Source: Gammaproteobacteria bacterium (GTDB lineage Bacteria > Pseudomonadota > Gammaproteobacteria > Pseudomonadales > Azotimanducaceae). Taken from it: a DNA stretch of 64,000 nt. The stretch is taken from the NCBI GenBank assembly GCA_026705345.1, contig JAPPAV010000063.1, forward strand, positions 25,956 to 89,955, read 5' to 3'. Positions 1-7,913 of this stretch are shown here, in pieces. Below the pieces are notes generated by a model. The model worked only from the letters and a program-made list of their open reading frames with translations. It made no database searches and had not been told where the DNA came from. A program made the translations under genes and the position numbers. The stretch's first letter is position 1; each line of letters starts with the position of its first letter.

Positions 1-1929
1 ATCGACCTCGCCCTCGTCGGCGGGGCGAACGCGGTCTTGTCGCCGGGAATCACCAAGTTCATGGCCGAACTCGGCATGTTGTCGCGCCGGGGGAAATGCC
101 GGACGTTCGACGCGGGCGCGGACGGATTCGTGCGCGGGGAGGGCTGCGGCATCGTGGTCTTGAAACGCCTCGCCGACGCCGAATCGGACGGGGATCGCAT
201 CTGGGGCGTCATCCGGGGCTCCGCGGTGAGCCACAACGGCGTCAGTGCGGGAATGACGGTGCCCAACGGCCCCTCCCAGGAGCAGGCGATCGAGGAAGCC
301 CTTGGCCGTGCGGGGGTCGATCCGTCGAGTGTCGACTACGTGGAAGCGCACGGTGTGGGCACGAGCTTGGGCGACGCCATCGAAGTCCGAGCGGCGTCGA
401 ACGTCTATGGACGGGACCGTCGAGCCGACCGGCCGCTGCTCATGGGCACCGTGAAGACCAACATCGGCCACCTGGAGTGGGCGGCGGGCGTCGCCGGCCT
501 CATCAAGACGATCTTGTCGATGCAGCGAGGCATGATCCCGAAGCACCTGCACTTCGACAATCCGAACCCGCGCGTGGACTGGGACGAGCTGCCTGTGCGG
601 GTGACCGCGGAGGCGACGCCTTGGCCCGAAAACGATGATCACCCACCGCGTGCGGCGGTGAGCGCGTTCGGATTGTCCGGCACCAACGCCCATGTGGTGC
701 TTGAGAGGTACTCCTGTGCCGGTGGGACGGGCCGTGGTTGGGCGTCGGGTCCTCGGCTGCCGGTGGGTGAATCGGATGTCACGGACGGCGAGACCCGGGA
801 GCAGGCGCTTGAGGTCCGGCAGGGGCGTCTGCTGCCGCTTTCGGCCAGATCGGACGATGCCTTGAAGCGCCTAGCCGAGAGCTACCTGGACTGGCTCGAC
901 GAACGAACGACCTTGACTGACGAGGATCTGCCCGGCCTGCTCGCCGATATGGCGTGGACGGCGGGTGTGGGGCGAAGTCACTTCGCCCATCGGGCCGGCG
1001 TCGTGTTTCGGGACGCGGGCTCGTTGAGGGCGGGCTTGGAGGCTGTTGTCGCGGACGGCAAGCCGTCCCCCGCGCTAGTGGAAGGCAGCCAGGCCAAGGT
1101 CGCGTTCGCCTACACGGGCGAGGGCGGGGCCTGTGTCGGGATGGGCCGGGATCTTTACCGAAACGAACCCGTAGTCCGGCTCGTCCTCGACCGTTGCGAC
1201 GAGGCGGTTCGGAATCAGCGCGGAGCTTCCCTGCTTGACGTGATGTTCGGCGTCTCCGGCGATCTCGACGATCCCGCGTGGTCGGCGCTGTCGGTGTGGG
1301 CGTTGCAGTCTGCGCTGGCGGCGCTTTGGGAAAGCGTGGGCGTTCGGCCGAACGTCGTCGCGGGCGACGGTCTCGGCGAGATCGCAGCCGGTCAGGCAGC
1401 CGGTGTCTTCGGTCTGGACGAGGGCCTGCTGTTGGTCACCGCTCGGGACATGGAATCCGCACTGGTCGACGTTGATGTCGCGCCGGCGAAGCTTGAACTG
1501 GTCAGCGGCGATACGGGTCGCGCGATGGCTGCGGACGAGGTTCTGGATGCGGCCTACTGGCAACGGCAACGCCGAGCGACGCCGGGTCTGGATCGTTCGG
1601 TGGCAACGCTGGCCAATCTCGGGGTCGAGGTCGTCGTCGAAATCGGCCCGCAAGCTATCCTTGCAGCGAGCTTTGCGGACCTTTGGCCCGCGTCGTTAGC
1701 ATCGCCGAGTGTGTTGGCGAGCCAGCGGCTGGCCGAGACGGATCGGACTGATCAGGACGACGCCTTCGTGACCGCGGTGGCGGGCGCCTACGAGGCCGGA
1801 CTGGCGATAACGTTCCGAGGCTTGTTCGCCGGCGAGGCACGGTCGCGGATCTCGGTACCCGGCTACCCCTTCGAGCACCGGCGCCACTGGATCAGTTCCC
1901 CAAGACGGTTCGCCGCGGCAGCGGGCTGA
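1..1929 (+). CDS. Type I polyketide synthase, C-terminal part: ketosynthase plus degenerate acyltransferase (5' partial)
   Basis: The frame is open from base 1, so the N-terminus, including the ketosynthase active-site Cys, lies upstream. The second half of a ketosynthase is clear. Both catalytic histidines are present, in EAHGVGT (His codon 349-351; usually EAHGTGT) and NIGHLE (469-471), followed by FGLSGTNAHVVLE near 670-705. An acyltransferase-like region begins near base 1096 (AFAYTGEGG). Its nucleophile elbow, normally GHSxGE, reads GDGLGE (1363-1380), and the roughly 80-residue stretch that normally carries the second active-site His is missing. SGDTGR, AYW and EIGP then follow. The protein ends in the usual post-AT linker (YPFEHRRHW) with no ACP or reductive domain. 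It should therefore condense acyl units but cannot load its own extender; it would need an acyltransferase in trans. The free-standing ACP and phosphopantetheinyl transferase encoded convergently nearby are plausible partners. Confidence 0.9.
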   Translation: MDLALVGGANAVLSPGITKFMAELGMLSRRGKCRTFDAGADGFVRGEGCGIVVLKRLADAESDGDRIWGVIRGSAVSHNGVSAGMTVPNGPSQEQAIEEALGRAGVDPSSVDYVEAHGVGTSLGDAIEVRAASNVYGRDRRADRPLLMGTVKTNIGHLEWAAGVAGLIKTILSMQRGMIPKHLHFDNPNPRVDWDELPVRVTAEATPWPENDDHPPRAAVSAFGLSGTNAHVVLERYSCAGGTGRGWASGPRLPVGESDVTDGETREQALEVRQGRLLPLSARSDDALKRLAESYLDWLDERTTLTDEDLPGLLADMAWTAGVGRSHFAHRAGVVFRDAGSLRAGLEAVVADGKPSPALVEGSQAKVAFAYTGEGGACVGMGRDLYRNEPVVRLVLDRCDEAVRNQRGASLLDVMFGVSGDLDDPAWSALSVWALQSALAALWESVGVRPNVVAGDGLGEIAAGQAAGVFGLDEGLLLVTARDMESALVDVDVAPAKLELVSGDTGRAMAADEVLDAAYWQRQRRATPGLDRSVATLANLGVEVVVEIGPQAILAASFADLWPASLASPSVLASQRLAETDRTDQDDAFVTAVAGAYEAGLAITFRGLFAGEARSRISVPGYPFEHRRHWISSPRRFAAAAG

Positions 1930-1944
1930 CCGCCAACGCAGCGG

Positions 1945-2874
1945 TCACCTTGCGGCCTGGTCGAGGAAATCGCGCAGCGCGGCAACGCACTCGGCGGGCT
2001 TCTCCAGTTGCAGGTAGTGGGTCGCTTCCGGCAGGAAGTCGTAGTCGACGGTGTCCATTTGCACGAGATCCAACGTCGGCAGGTAGGCGAACGGCAACGT
2101 CGGATCGGCGCCGATCACCTTGACATGGCACGGCAGGTTCTCGAGGTCGACCAGCCCCGCGTAGCTTCTTACGAACTCCACGATCCGCGCTTCGTATTCC
2201 GGCGGACAACGTAGTTCGAAGCAGTCGTCGTCGGCAGACCTTCTCAATGTCGTCGTCGCCATGAGTTCGTGTACCCCGGGAACGACGCGCAGGAAGCTCG
2301 TGGAGTAGCGGACCAACTCCTCGAAGTCCCGGCGCGTTTCGAACCCGTTGCTGCGCCTGCGCGTCCTGTGCGCGAGCAATTCGGCGAGTTCGTCGAACTG
2401 GGTCTCGCTGACGTTCGGCCGGTACAGCGGCGGATCGAACAGGACGAGCGTGGAGAAGTCCGGTCCGTGCGTGGATGAAGGACTCGCCATGATCGACGAC
2501 AGCGAGAGCAGCGCGATCAGCGCGGAAAGCGAGTGGTACACGCCGACCCGGGGTTTCGGACCGAAGTGGGCATCGATGGCATCGAGAATTCGGTACAGGT
2601 CGCTGATGAACGTGGGGACGTTGTGTCTATCGATCGGGGTCAGCGAATTCCGTCCGTGATTCCGGATGTCGTAGACGATGACATCGAAGTCATCGACGAG
2701 CAGCGACCAGAACGGGTAGTAGAGGTCGATGGCCAGGCCGTTGCCGTGGCTGATAATCAGGCGACGCCCATCCGGGTTGCCGTATCGCCGCAAGGCCGTG
2801 ACCGTGTCGTCCTCGAGGCGGACGTCGCACCTGGACAGCGGCTCCGGTATCTCCCAGGCAACTCTCGGCGTCAT
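1945..2874 (-). CDS. Alpha/beta hydrolase (possible thioesterase-like partner of the PKS)
   Basis: A 309-residue alpha/beta-hydrolase-fold protein. Visible elements are an HG oxyanion motif (ISHGNG, about residues 41-46), a nucleophile elbow YHSLSA with Ser about 115 (Ser replaces the usual second Gly), and a C-terminal histidine in EATHY (His about 286). Its start overlaps the stop of the phosphopantetheinyl transferase gene by four bases, so the two are translationally coupled. It is the last gene of the ACP / transferase / hydrolase operon and converges on the PKS gene with a 15-base gap. Family knowledge supports an esterase or thioesterase activity. Release or editing of a polyketide chain is inferred from position only. 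No signal peptide is seen, so it is probably cytoplasmic. Confidence 0.8.
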   Translation of the reverse strand: MTPRVAWEIPEPLSRCDVRLEDDTVTALRRYGNPDGRRLIISHGNGLAIDLYYPFWSLLVDDFDVIVYDIRNHGRNSLTPIDRHNVPTFISDLYRILDAIDAHFGPKPRVGVYHSLSALIALLSLSSIMASPSSTHGPDFSTLVLFDPPLYRPNVSETQFDELAELLAHRTRRRSNGFETRRDFEELVRYSTSFLRVVPGVHELMATTTLRRSADDDCFELRCPPEYEARIVEFVRSYAGLVDLENLPCHVKVIGADPTLPFAYLPTLDLVQMDTVDYDFLPEATHYLQLEKPAECVAALRDFLDQAAR

Positions 2875-3641
2875 GGTTCCTTGTGTTCCAGCGCTAGTTC
2901 CCGGGCGACGGCAGCGGCGAAGTCGTCGTTACCGAGGTCGTCGAGCCGCCATGACACGCGTGGGCGGCATGGCAACTGCGGGAGCGGGGGCAGTTCGAAA
3001 CGCGCCTGCCGCTGGCCGTCTCGATACATTGGCCGCGGAAGCTCGAATTTCGCGGTGTCCAGCGAGAAACCGGTCCCCAGCGCCTTGATAACCGCTTCCT
3101 TCAGTGTCCACAGCTTGAAGAACAGCCTCGTCTTGAGTTCTCCTGCGGCGGATGCCAATGCATCTTGTTCATCGGGCGTAAAGACCTTTCTGATCTCGCC
3201 ATCGGGGTCATGGCGGAGATGTCGTTCTTCGATATCGACCCCAAGACGGCCCTGTGGTGCAAACGCGATCAGTCCGTGATTGCCGCCGTGACTGACATTG
3301 AAGCTCGCCGACACCGGCGTTTTGCCTACGAACGCTGCGGGTTTGCCGTGCTCCAAGGCGACGAACCGGAGTTCCTCGTTGGTGCAACGCAGGCGCTCGC
3401 AGAGCATGCCGCGCAAAACCGCGCGACATAGCGCGAACTGCCGCTGGGGGCGTGGATGGCGATAGCGTCGCCAACGGGCCGTTTCCTCCGGATTCAGCCA
3501 CTTCAAGGCAGCGGCTTCGCACGTTTCGTTGGGCCTCAAGTCAACGTGAACGAGCTCCGTGCCGCCGACCGTGCCAAGTGGATGCCACCAAGGGTCGTCG
3601 ACGCTTGCTGGATGGGAACTGACGCCGCGCGGTGATTCCAC
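2871..3641 (-). CDS. 4'-phosphopantetheinyl transferase, Sfp type
   Basis: A 256-residue protein of the normal size for Sfp-type transferases, which move phosphopantetheine from CoA onto the serine of carrier proteins. The conserved motifs are in order: FNVSHGG (about 114-120), GVDIEER (134-140, magnesium-binding acidic pair) and KLWTLKEA (176-183, with the W-x-x-K-E-A signature). The gene lies between a free-standing acyl carrier protein and a hydrolase on the same strand; its stop overlaps the hydrolase start by four bases. The obvious substrate is the ACP encoded 61 bases upstream, and possibly carrier domains of the PKS whose end opens this window. Confidence 0.93.
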   Translation of the reverse strand: MESPRGVSSHPASVDDPWWHPLGTVGGTELVHVDLRPNETCEAAALKWLNPEETARWRRYRHPRPQRQFALCRAVLRGMLCERLRCTNEELRFVALEHGKPAAFVGKTPVSASFNVSHGGNHGLIAFAPQGRLGVDIEERHLRHDPDGEIRKVFTPDEQDALASAAGELKTRLFFKLWTLKEAVIKALGTGFSLDTAKFELPRPMYRDGQRQARFELPPLPQLPCRPRVSWRLDDLGNDDFAAAVARELALEHKEP

Positions 3642-3702
3642 TATGTCATTGCCGGGACTGGCACCCCGGCCCGAGGGCCCGTGGGGCCAGTCCGTTTCCG
3701 TC

Positions 3703-3933
3703 TTAGGCGGTCTGGCCCTCTATGTACTTCGCTAGGGCTCGCATCGTATCGATATCGGCCAGGTCTTCCGGCGGGATATCGACGCCGAACTCGTGGTTGA
3801 CCAGCTTGATGAATGCGACGGCATCCATTGACGAAAGGTCGGACTCGCTGAGCTTCAGATCCCAATCCGGGTCGCGCCCGAGGTCCAGGTTCTCCTGGGC
3901 GAGGCTGAATAGGCGTGTTTCAACGTCTGACAT
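3703..3933 (-). CDS. Free-standing acyl carrier protein
   Basis: A 76-residue, mostly helical acidic protein of ACP size. The phosphopantetheine site, usually DSL, appears as SSM within SDLSSMDAVAF; Ser35 aligns with the modified serine. The helix II acidic face that docks partner enzymes is present, and the C-terminal part (FGVDIPPEDLADIDTM) matches the family. It is the first gene of an operon with a phosphopantetheinyl transferase and a hydrolase. The PKS fragment nearby lacks its own ACP domain, which suggests that this ACP carries its substrate. The loss of the Asp and Leu next to the serine is unusual but tolerated in some ACPs. The 185 bases upstream separate it from the divergent amidohydrolase gene and probably hold both promoters. 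Confidence 0.88.
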   Translation of the reverse strand: MSDVETRLFSLAQENLDLGRDPDWDLKLSESDLSSMDAVAFIKLVNHEFGVDIPPEDLADIDTMRALAKYIEGQTA

Positions 3934-4118
3934 ATTTGTGGGCTCCCTAGGGTGGCTTGCGGAATGCGTGTCGTCACGCAGAACGGCAACCTAACACACC
4001 AACGGCGGGACTCGCCACCGCCCGATGCAAGAGTTGCAGGTGAGACACCGGCACTCGTCGGGCACGGTAGTATGGGCATCCCGGCGCGAGGCGACCGGCT
4101 CTTGGCGGAAGGTGATTG

Positions 4119-5225
4119 ATGCGCTCTGCGGACTCCCATGTGATTGAACCGGGTGACCTTTGGCAGCAACGTGTGCCAAAGGACCTACGCGACCGGGCAC
4201 CCCGGATCGTGAACAGCATCGACTCGTTGCGTGGACCGCTCGAAGGCGAGTGGCTGGTCTGCGACGGGATTGGACCGCAACGGGTCGCCGGGTTCGCCGC
4301 CGCCGACGTCGACGATCCGAGGCAACGGTCGGCAATGGAAGAGCGCGGCTACGGGCAGTTGTTGTCGGGTGGCTGGGACCCCGAGCAGCGTTTGAAAGAC
4401 CAGGAACTGGACGGCGTCTCGTTCGAGATTCTTTATCCGTCAATGGCACTGCCCATGTTCGGTATTCCGGATTTCGAGCTGCAGTCGGCGGTGTTCGCCG
4501 CCTACAACGACTGGGTTGCCGATTTCGCGTCCTATGATCGCAGTCGCCTGCTCGGGGTCGGCCTGGTCTCTATGGACGACGTCGGCTGCGCGGTCCGGGA
4601 ACTGGAGCGGATCGCGCGCCTCGGTCTCGGCGGTGCGATGATCTCGGTGGATCCCGGCAGGCCGAACTACTCGAGCGGGCGTTTCGACCGGGTCTGGGCG
4701 GCTGCCTGCGCGCTCGAGTTGCCCTTGAGCATGCATATCCTGACCGACCGTGGCGGTGCCGGATACAACCAACGACCGTTCCTGATGACCTGGATCCGGC
4801 AAGTCCATCCGATCCAGCTTACGCTGACGACGTTCTTGGTATCGGGCGTCTTCCACCGGTACCCGGATCTCAAGGTCATCTCCGTCGAGAACGACATCGG
4901 CTGGATCCCGTACTACCTGCAACGGCTCGGGGACAGCTTCGAACAATTCCGCTACCACATAGGCTACGACTCGCCGGAGACGCCAATCGACTACTTCCAT
5001 CGCAACGTCTGGTTCACGTTCCAGGACGATGAGGTTGGCGTGCGCGATCTCGAGACCATCGGGGTCGACCGTGTCATGTGGGGCTCGGACTTTCCCCATG
5101 GCGACTCGACGTGGCCCCACAGCCGCGAGGCCGTTGCCCGCAACTTCGACGGATTGCCCGGCGAATACGTGGAAATGGCCACCTACGGCAACATCACCGC
5201 GCTTTACGGACTTGACGAGGGCTGA
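4119..5225 (+). CDS. Amidohydrolase 2 family protein (ACMSD-like TIM-barrel metal hydrolase)
   Basis: About 368 residues. The N-terminal SADSHVIEP carries the D-x-H metal-binding pair. A second histidine lies in LSMHILTD, and the C-terminal metal Asp lies in MWGSDFPHGDSTWP, all standard for the ACMSD / amidohydrolase 2 group (decarboxylases and hydrolases of small carboxylic or aromatic acids). I chose the ATG at 4119, which follows GGAAGG; a TTG three bases earlier is the alternative. The substrate cannot be read from sequence. The gene stands alone between the divergent ACP operon and a repeat-bearing gap. Confidence 0.85.
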   Translation: MRSADSHVIEPGDLWQQRVPKDLRDRAPRIVNSIDSLRGPLEGEWLVCDGIGPQRVAGFAAADVDDPRQRSAMEERGYGQLLSGGWDPEQRLKDQELDGVSFEILYPSMALPMFGIPDFELQSAVFAAYNDWVADFASYDRSRLLGVGLVSMDDVGCAVRELERIARLGLGGAMISVDPGRPNYSSGRFDRVWAAACALELPLSMHILTDRGGAGYNQRPFLMTWIRQVHPIQLTLTTFLVSGVFHRYPDLKVISVENDIGWIPYYLQRLGDSFEQFRYHIGYDSPETPIDYFHRNVWFTFQDDEVGVRDLETIGVDRVMWGSDFPHGDSTWPHSREAVARNFDGLPGEYVEMATYGNITALYGLDEG

Positions 5226-5244
5226 ATCGTCGGGGGACCCTAAT

Positions 5245-5330
5245 GCGCCCGTCAGGGCGCGCGGTCGCCCGCGCCGTTACGCGTCAGCTTGCTGGACAAC
5301 GGGACGGGACAAGCCCGTTCCCTACGGGTC
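5245..5330. repeat. Intergenic palindromic repeats (REP-like)
   Basis: Two short palindromic elements lie in the gap between the amidohydrolase and the ATPase. The first is a GC-rich copy of the GCGCCCGTxAGGGCGC type (about 5248-5276). The second (5298-5328) is a copy of the GGGACGGGACAAGCCCGTxCC element followed by CCTACGG. The second element recurs at several other places in this window, always outside or at the edge of genes. In the transcript it would fold as a strong hairpin between the convergent ends of two genes. Confidence 0.75.
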
Positions 5331-5337
5331 GCCTCCA

Positions 5338-6570
5338 TCATCGCCAAAGCCGCGCGAAAGGCAGCGCAACGGCGTGCGGTCCCAGCGCCCACTCGACCTC
5401 TCCTTGGTGGATGACATAGCCTGAACTCACCTTGGCACCCAGGTCTGCTCGAAGGCTGGCAATGGCGCTCGCCATGGCGGGCCGCGGTGTGGCCGACAGT
5501 TTGACCTCGATGGGAACAAGGGTTTCGCCGTGTTCGACGACGAAGTCCACCTCCGAGCCTGCGGACGTTCGCCAGAAATGAACGCGAGGCTCTTCTCCCC
5601 GGTGCCAGTAGGTGCGCAGAATCTCCGACAGAACGGCAGTCTCGAACAAGGTGCCGTTCATCGGGCCGAAAGCGGCAGCGTCCGGATCGCGAAGGCCGGT
5701 CAGGAAACACAGCATGCCCGTGTCTGTGAAGTAGACCTTCGGCGTCTTGACCAGGCGCTTGCCGATGTTGGCGAAGTAGGGTCGCAGGACGACAACTTGG
5801 AAGCTCGCCTCCAGCGCTGACAGCCAGGCCTTGGCCGTGTTGAGGGCAATGCCGAGGTCACGGGAGAGGTCGGTGAGGTTGAGCAGTTGCCCGCTGCGGG
5901 CGGCCAGCGCCCGCAGGAAGTCCTGGAACTGGGTCAGGTCGCCTACTTGGCGTAGCGTGCGCAGATCCCTTTCCACGTAGGTCTGCATGTAGCTACGCTG
6001 CCACAGCGCGAAATCGCGGTTCGCATCGAGCGCGACCTCAGGGTAGCCGCCGCGCAGTATGTTGCGCCACAGGAAATCGGGACCGGGTAGGCTGCCTCGA
6101 CGCCTGCTGACAATCTCCCAAGGCAATCGCCTTGCGGGTGCGCGATCCAGTTCCCGGTGCGAGAACGGCAGGAGGCGCAATATCGCCGCCCGACCGGCAA
6201 GAGTCTCGGACACACCCTCCATCAGCAGGAGGTTCTGGGATCCCGTGAGCACATACTGGCCGCTTCGGTGTCGGTGAGCATCCACCTGCTCCTTGACGTA
6301 GGTCAGCAGTTCGGGGACACGCTGCACCTCGTCGAATACCGCCGGCGGCGGATACTGCCGGAGTAGTGCGCGGGGGTCCGCCGCGAAGGCTGCCTGCAAA
6401 TCCGGGGCGTCGAGCGACAGGTACCGATGGTCGGGGAACAAACGGCGCAACAGCGTCGTCTTGCCGGATTGCCGCGGTCCGGTGACGACGACAACAGGAA
6501 ACTCGCGGCAAGCACGGCGGATCACCGGCCCCAAGGAGCGGGCGACATATGTTCCCGGCGACTTAGCCAT
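5338..6570 (-). CDS. AAA-type ATPase with DUF4143 domain
   Basis: About 410 residues. The N-terminal AAA_14 domain has a Walker A motif (GPRQSGKTT) and Walker B (VFDEVQR), followed by LTGSQN. The C-terminal DUF4143 part contains the restriction-endonuclease-like WRTSAGSEVDF...PIEVK pattern. Such proteins are common, poorly characterised accessory genes, often found among toxin-antitoxin loci as here. I favour the Met at 6570 (MAKSPGTY); a Met five codons upstream (6585) falls inside a 16-bp inverted repeat that looks like an operator. Neither start has a good ribosome-binding site, so the message may be leaderless. Confidence 0.88.
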   Translation of the reverse strand: MAKSPGTYVARSLGPVIRRACREFPVVVVTGPRQSGKTTLLRRLFPDHRYLSLDAPDLQAAFAADPRALLRQYPPPAVFDEVQRVPELLTYVKEQVDAHRHRSGQYVLTGSQNLLLMEGVSETLAGRAAILRLLPFSHRELDRAPARRLPWEIVSRRRGSLPGPDFLWRNILRGGYPEVALDANRDFALWQRSYMQTYVERDLRTLRQVGDLTQFQDFLRALAARSGQLLNLTDLSRDLGIALNTAKAWLSALEASFQVVVLRPYFANIGKRLVKTPKVYFTDTGMLCFLTGLRDPDAAAFGPMNGTLFETAVLSEILRTYWHRGEEPRVHFWRTSAGSEVDFVVEHGETLVPIEVKLSATPRPAMASAIASLRADLGAKVSSGYVIHQGEVEWALGPHAVALPFARLWR

Positions 6571-6605
6571 CTTGCAATTGTGCATTTGGAATGCAAGATT
6601 GCAAG
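6571..6605. promoter_or_regulatory. Imperfect 16-bp inverted repeat at the start of the ATPase gene
   Basis: The left arm CTTGCAATTGTGCATT (6571-6586) and the right arm AATGCAAGATTGCAAG (6590-6605) pair at 14 of 16 positions around a TGG centre. The inner half TGCATT-TGG-AATGCA and the outer half CTTGCAAT/ATTGCAAG are perfect. The element is AT-rich in a GC-rich region and abuts the preferred start codon of the DUF4143 ATPase gene. This is what an autoregulatory operator overlapping the transcription start would look like; the binding protein is unknown. Confidence 0.6.
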
Positions 6606-6635
6606 CATGTTGTTTGGTTCCGGCTAACCTTGGGG

Positions 6636-6908
6636 GCCGATGGTACGACTATAGGGCGCCGAGGCCGATCAATGCCCTCGACAACAGCCACGGCTCGACG
6701 GCACGACTTGTCAAGGCGTTCTTCAGCGGCACGCGTCGCTCCAATGGGATGGGAACGGCCCACGACGTCCCGAACAACCGGAACGGCGCCGCGCCGGATG
6801 GCCGCAACTGCGCGGGTTGCCACCTGCTCGATCCGGCGCAGGGTCTGTTCGGCACCGGCGGCAACGCGTCGCACGGCGGCGAAGTCCTGATCCTCAAGGT
6901 GCCCCATC
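6636..6908 (+). pseudogene. Fragment of a c-type cytochrome gene (one haem-binding CxxCH domain)
   Basis: On the plus strand, in the frame with codons at 6656, 6659 and so on, about 90 codons read as a cytochrome c domain. PRPINALDNS is followed by GRNCAGCHLLDPAQGLFGTG and then LILKVPH. This matches the pattern of mono/di-haem cytochromes (N-C-x-x-C-H-x-L-D-P...F-G-T...K-I-P-H-L-R-N). The match ends exactly where a toxin gene on the opposite strand begins (about 6905-6910), where LRN would follow. No start, signal peptide or remaining domains are present. It is an isolated, non-functional piece of an otherwise absent gene, brought in by recombination. Confidence 0.65.
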
Positions 6909-7204
6909 AAGGGGATGGGCGTGCCGGCGTTTCGAAGCGACACGAAGACGCGGGCATAGTGACGGACGGTCGTCGAGATGACGTCGAGCACGTTGACGAA
7001 CGGCTCTGCCAGCAACTCCGCGAGTACGCGCTGGTTCTCGGCGGCGCGGCTTCCACGTTCGAACGCTGCTTCCAGTTCTCCAAGCACGATCACGGGGATG
7101 GAAGCCTGAACGGCGGCGGTGAGGCTCGCAAGTACCTCGGGGTGTCCCTTGCGGAGGTGTGAGTAGGCGCTGGTGTCGAGGACGAGTCGGTCGATCGCCC
7201 TCAT
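6906..7204 (-). pseudogene. Truncated PIN-domain toxin (VapC-like), 3' end replaced
   Basis: The N-terminus MRAIDRLVLDTSAYSHLRKG with the catalytic LDTS Asp, and an IVLGELEAAF segment with a second acidic residue, are typical of VapC/FitB ribonucleases. The protein follows the family as far as GTPIPL, where N-D-x-x-I-A-A should come next. Instead the sequence crosses into the antisense of a cytochrome c fragment. The frame stays open to 6563, giving a chimeric 213-residue product that lacks the last two active-site acidic residues. Its ATG overlaps the antitoxin stop (ATGA at 7201-7204), the normal coupling of such pairs. It is almost certainly catalytically dead. Confidence 0.75.
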
Positions 7205-7446
7205 CTCCAATCCGTTCGGTCGATCACCCGCTGTTCCGCCAAGGCGGTGTCGAACTCCTTCGCGTCGTCCTCCGTCCAAGTCGCGTAGTGGAGCAGGCGA
7301 GCGCGACGGGGGTCCGGGCCGACGGCTTCCCGAAGCACATGCAACACGGTCGCATTCAGGCTCTCGCCCCGCTCGCTGCTGATGGCGCGCAGCCGTGACG
7401 CGAGGTCTGCGTCCACGTTGCGAATCGTCAGTTGGGTTGAAGGCAT
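7201..7446 (-). CDS. Ribbon-helix-helix antitoxin (FitA/VapB-like)
   Basis: An 81-residue protein beginning STQLTIRNVDADLASRLRA, a ribbon-helix-helix strand and helix as in FitA/CopG-type antitoxins, followed by ESLNATVLHVLREA. The C-terminal tail would bind a PIN toxin. It is encoded just upstream of, and overlapping by four bases, the truncated PIN gene, so it is the antitoxin of that broken pair. With the toxin inactivated, it may persist as a repressor or simply not yet have decayed. It might also cross-neutralise related toxins; that is speculation. Confidence 0.82.
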   Translation of the reverse strand: MPSTQLTIRNVDADLASRLRAISSERGESLNATVLHVLREAVGPDPRRARLLHYATWTEDDAKEFDTALAEQRVIDRTDWR

Positions 7447-7615
7447 GACAGCGCGACTATGAAGTCACGATGTCATCATGGCAACGTGAAAAAACCGTTT
7501 GGGTTCCGCCCGCCATAGTGTCAGTGGTGATGGGCGGCTCGACCGTGGCTAGATCTGCACACGGCATATGTCTGTGATATACCGATGGCGTTTCTCGTTG
7601 GGGAAGGATCGGGCG

Positions 7616-7849
7616 ATGGAGGCTACCGCCAAACTGTTCACGAACGGTCGCAGCCAGGCCGTGCGAATTCCCAAGGCACTTCAATTCGAAGGTATCAGCG
7701 AGGTCGTCCTCCGCCGAGAGGGCGACGCACTCCTCCTCGTACCCGTCCGCAAGAGTTGGGAGTCGTTCGCCGAAGAGGCTCCGCCGGTCGACGGCGACTT
7801 CATGGCGGAACGGCCTGATCTAATGGTCGCCCGACCCGTCGATCTGTAG
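7616..7849 (+). CDS. vapB: VapB antitoxin, AbrB/SpoVT type
   Basis: A 77-residue protein starting MEATAKLFTNGRSQAVRIPK, the swapped-hairpin AbrB-type DNA-binding domain of VapB/MazE antitoxins (NGRSQAVRIPK is diagnostic), followed by a C-terminal toxin-binding tail (SWESFAEEAPP). The ATG at 7616 is preceded by GGGGAAGG. It is followed after 64 bases by an intact VapC. The 168-base gap upstream separates it from the divergent RHH antitoxin gene and should contain the autoregulated promoter. Confidence 0.9.
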   Translation: MEATAKLFTNGRSQAVRIPKALQFEGISEVVLRREGDALLLVPVRKSWESFAEEAPPVDGDFMAERPDLMVARPVDL

Positions 7850-7913
7850 AGGATAACGGACGGCACACGTTGCGCAGCAATCCTAGTCGTACGCAGTTTC
7901 GCCGCCCAGATGT

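Noticed and set aside
6461..7162. Plus-strand 233-codon frame as a complete cytochrome gene
   Set aside because: Only its middle (6636-6908) is cytochrome-like; the ends are antisense to the ATPase and PIN toxin genes, so it is a fragment in an accidental open frame.
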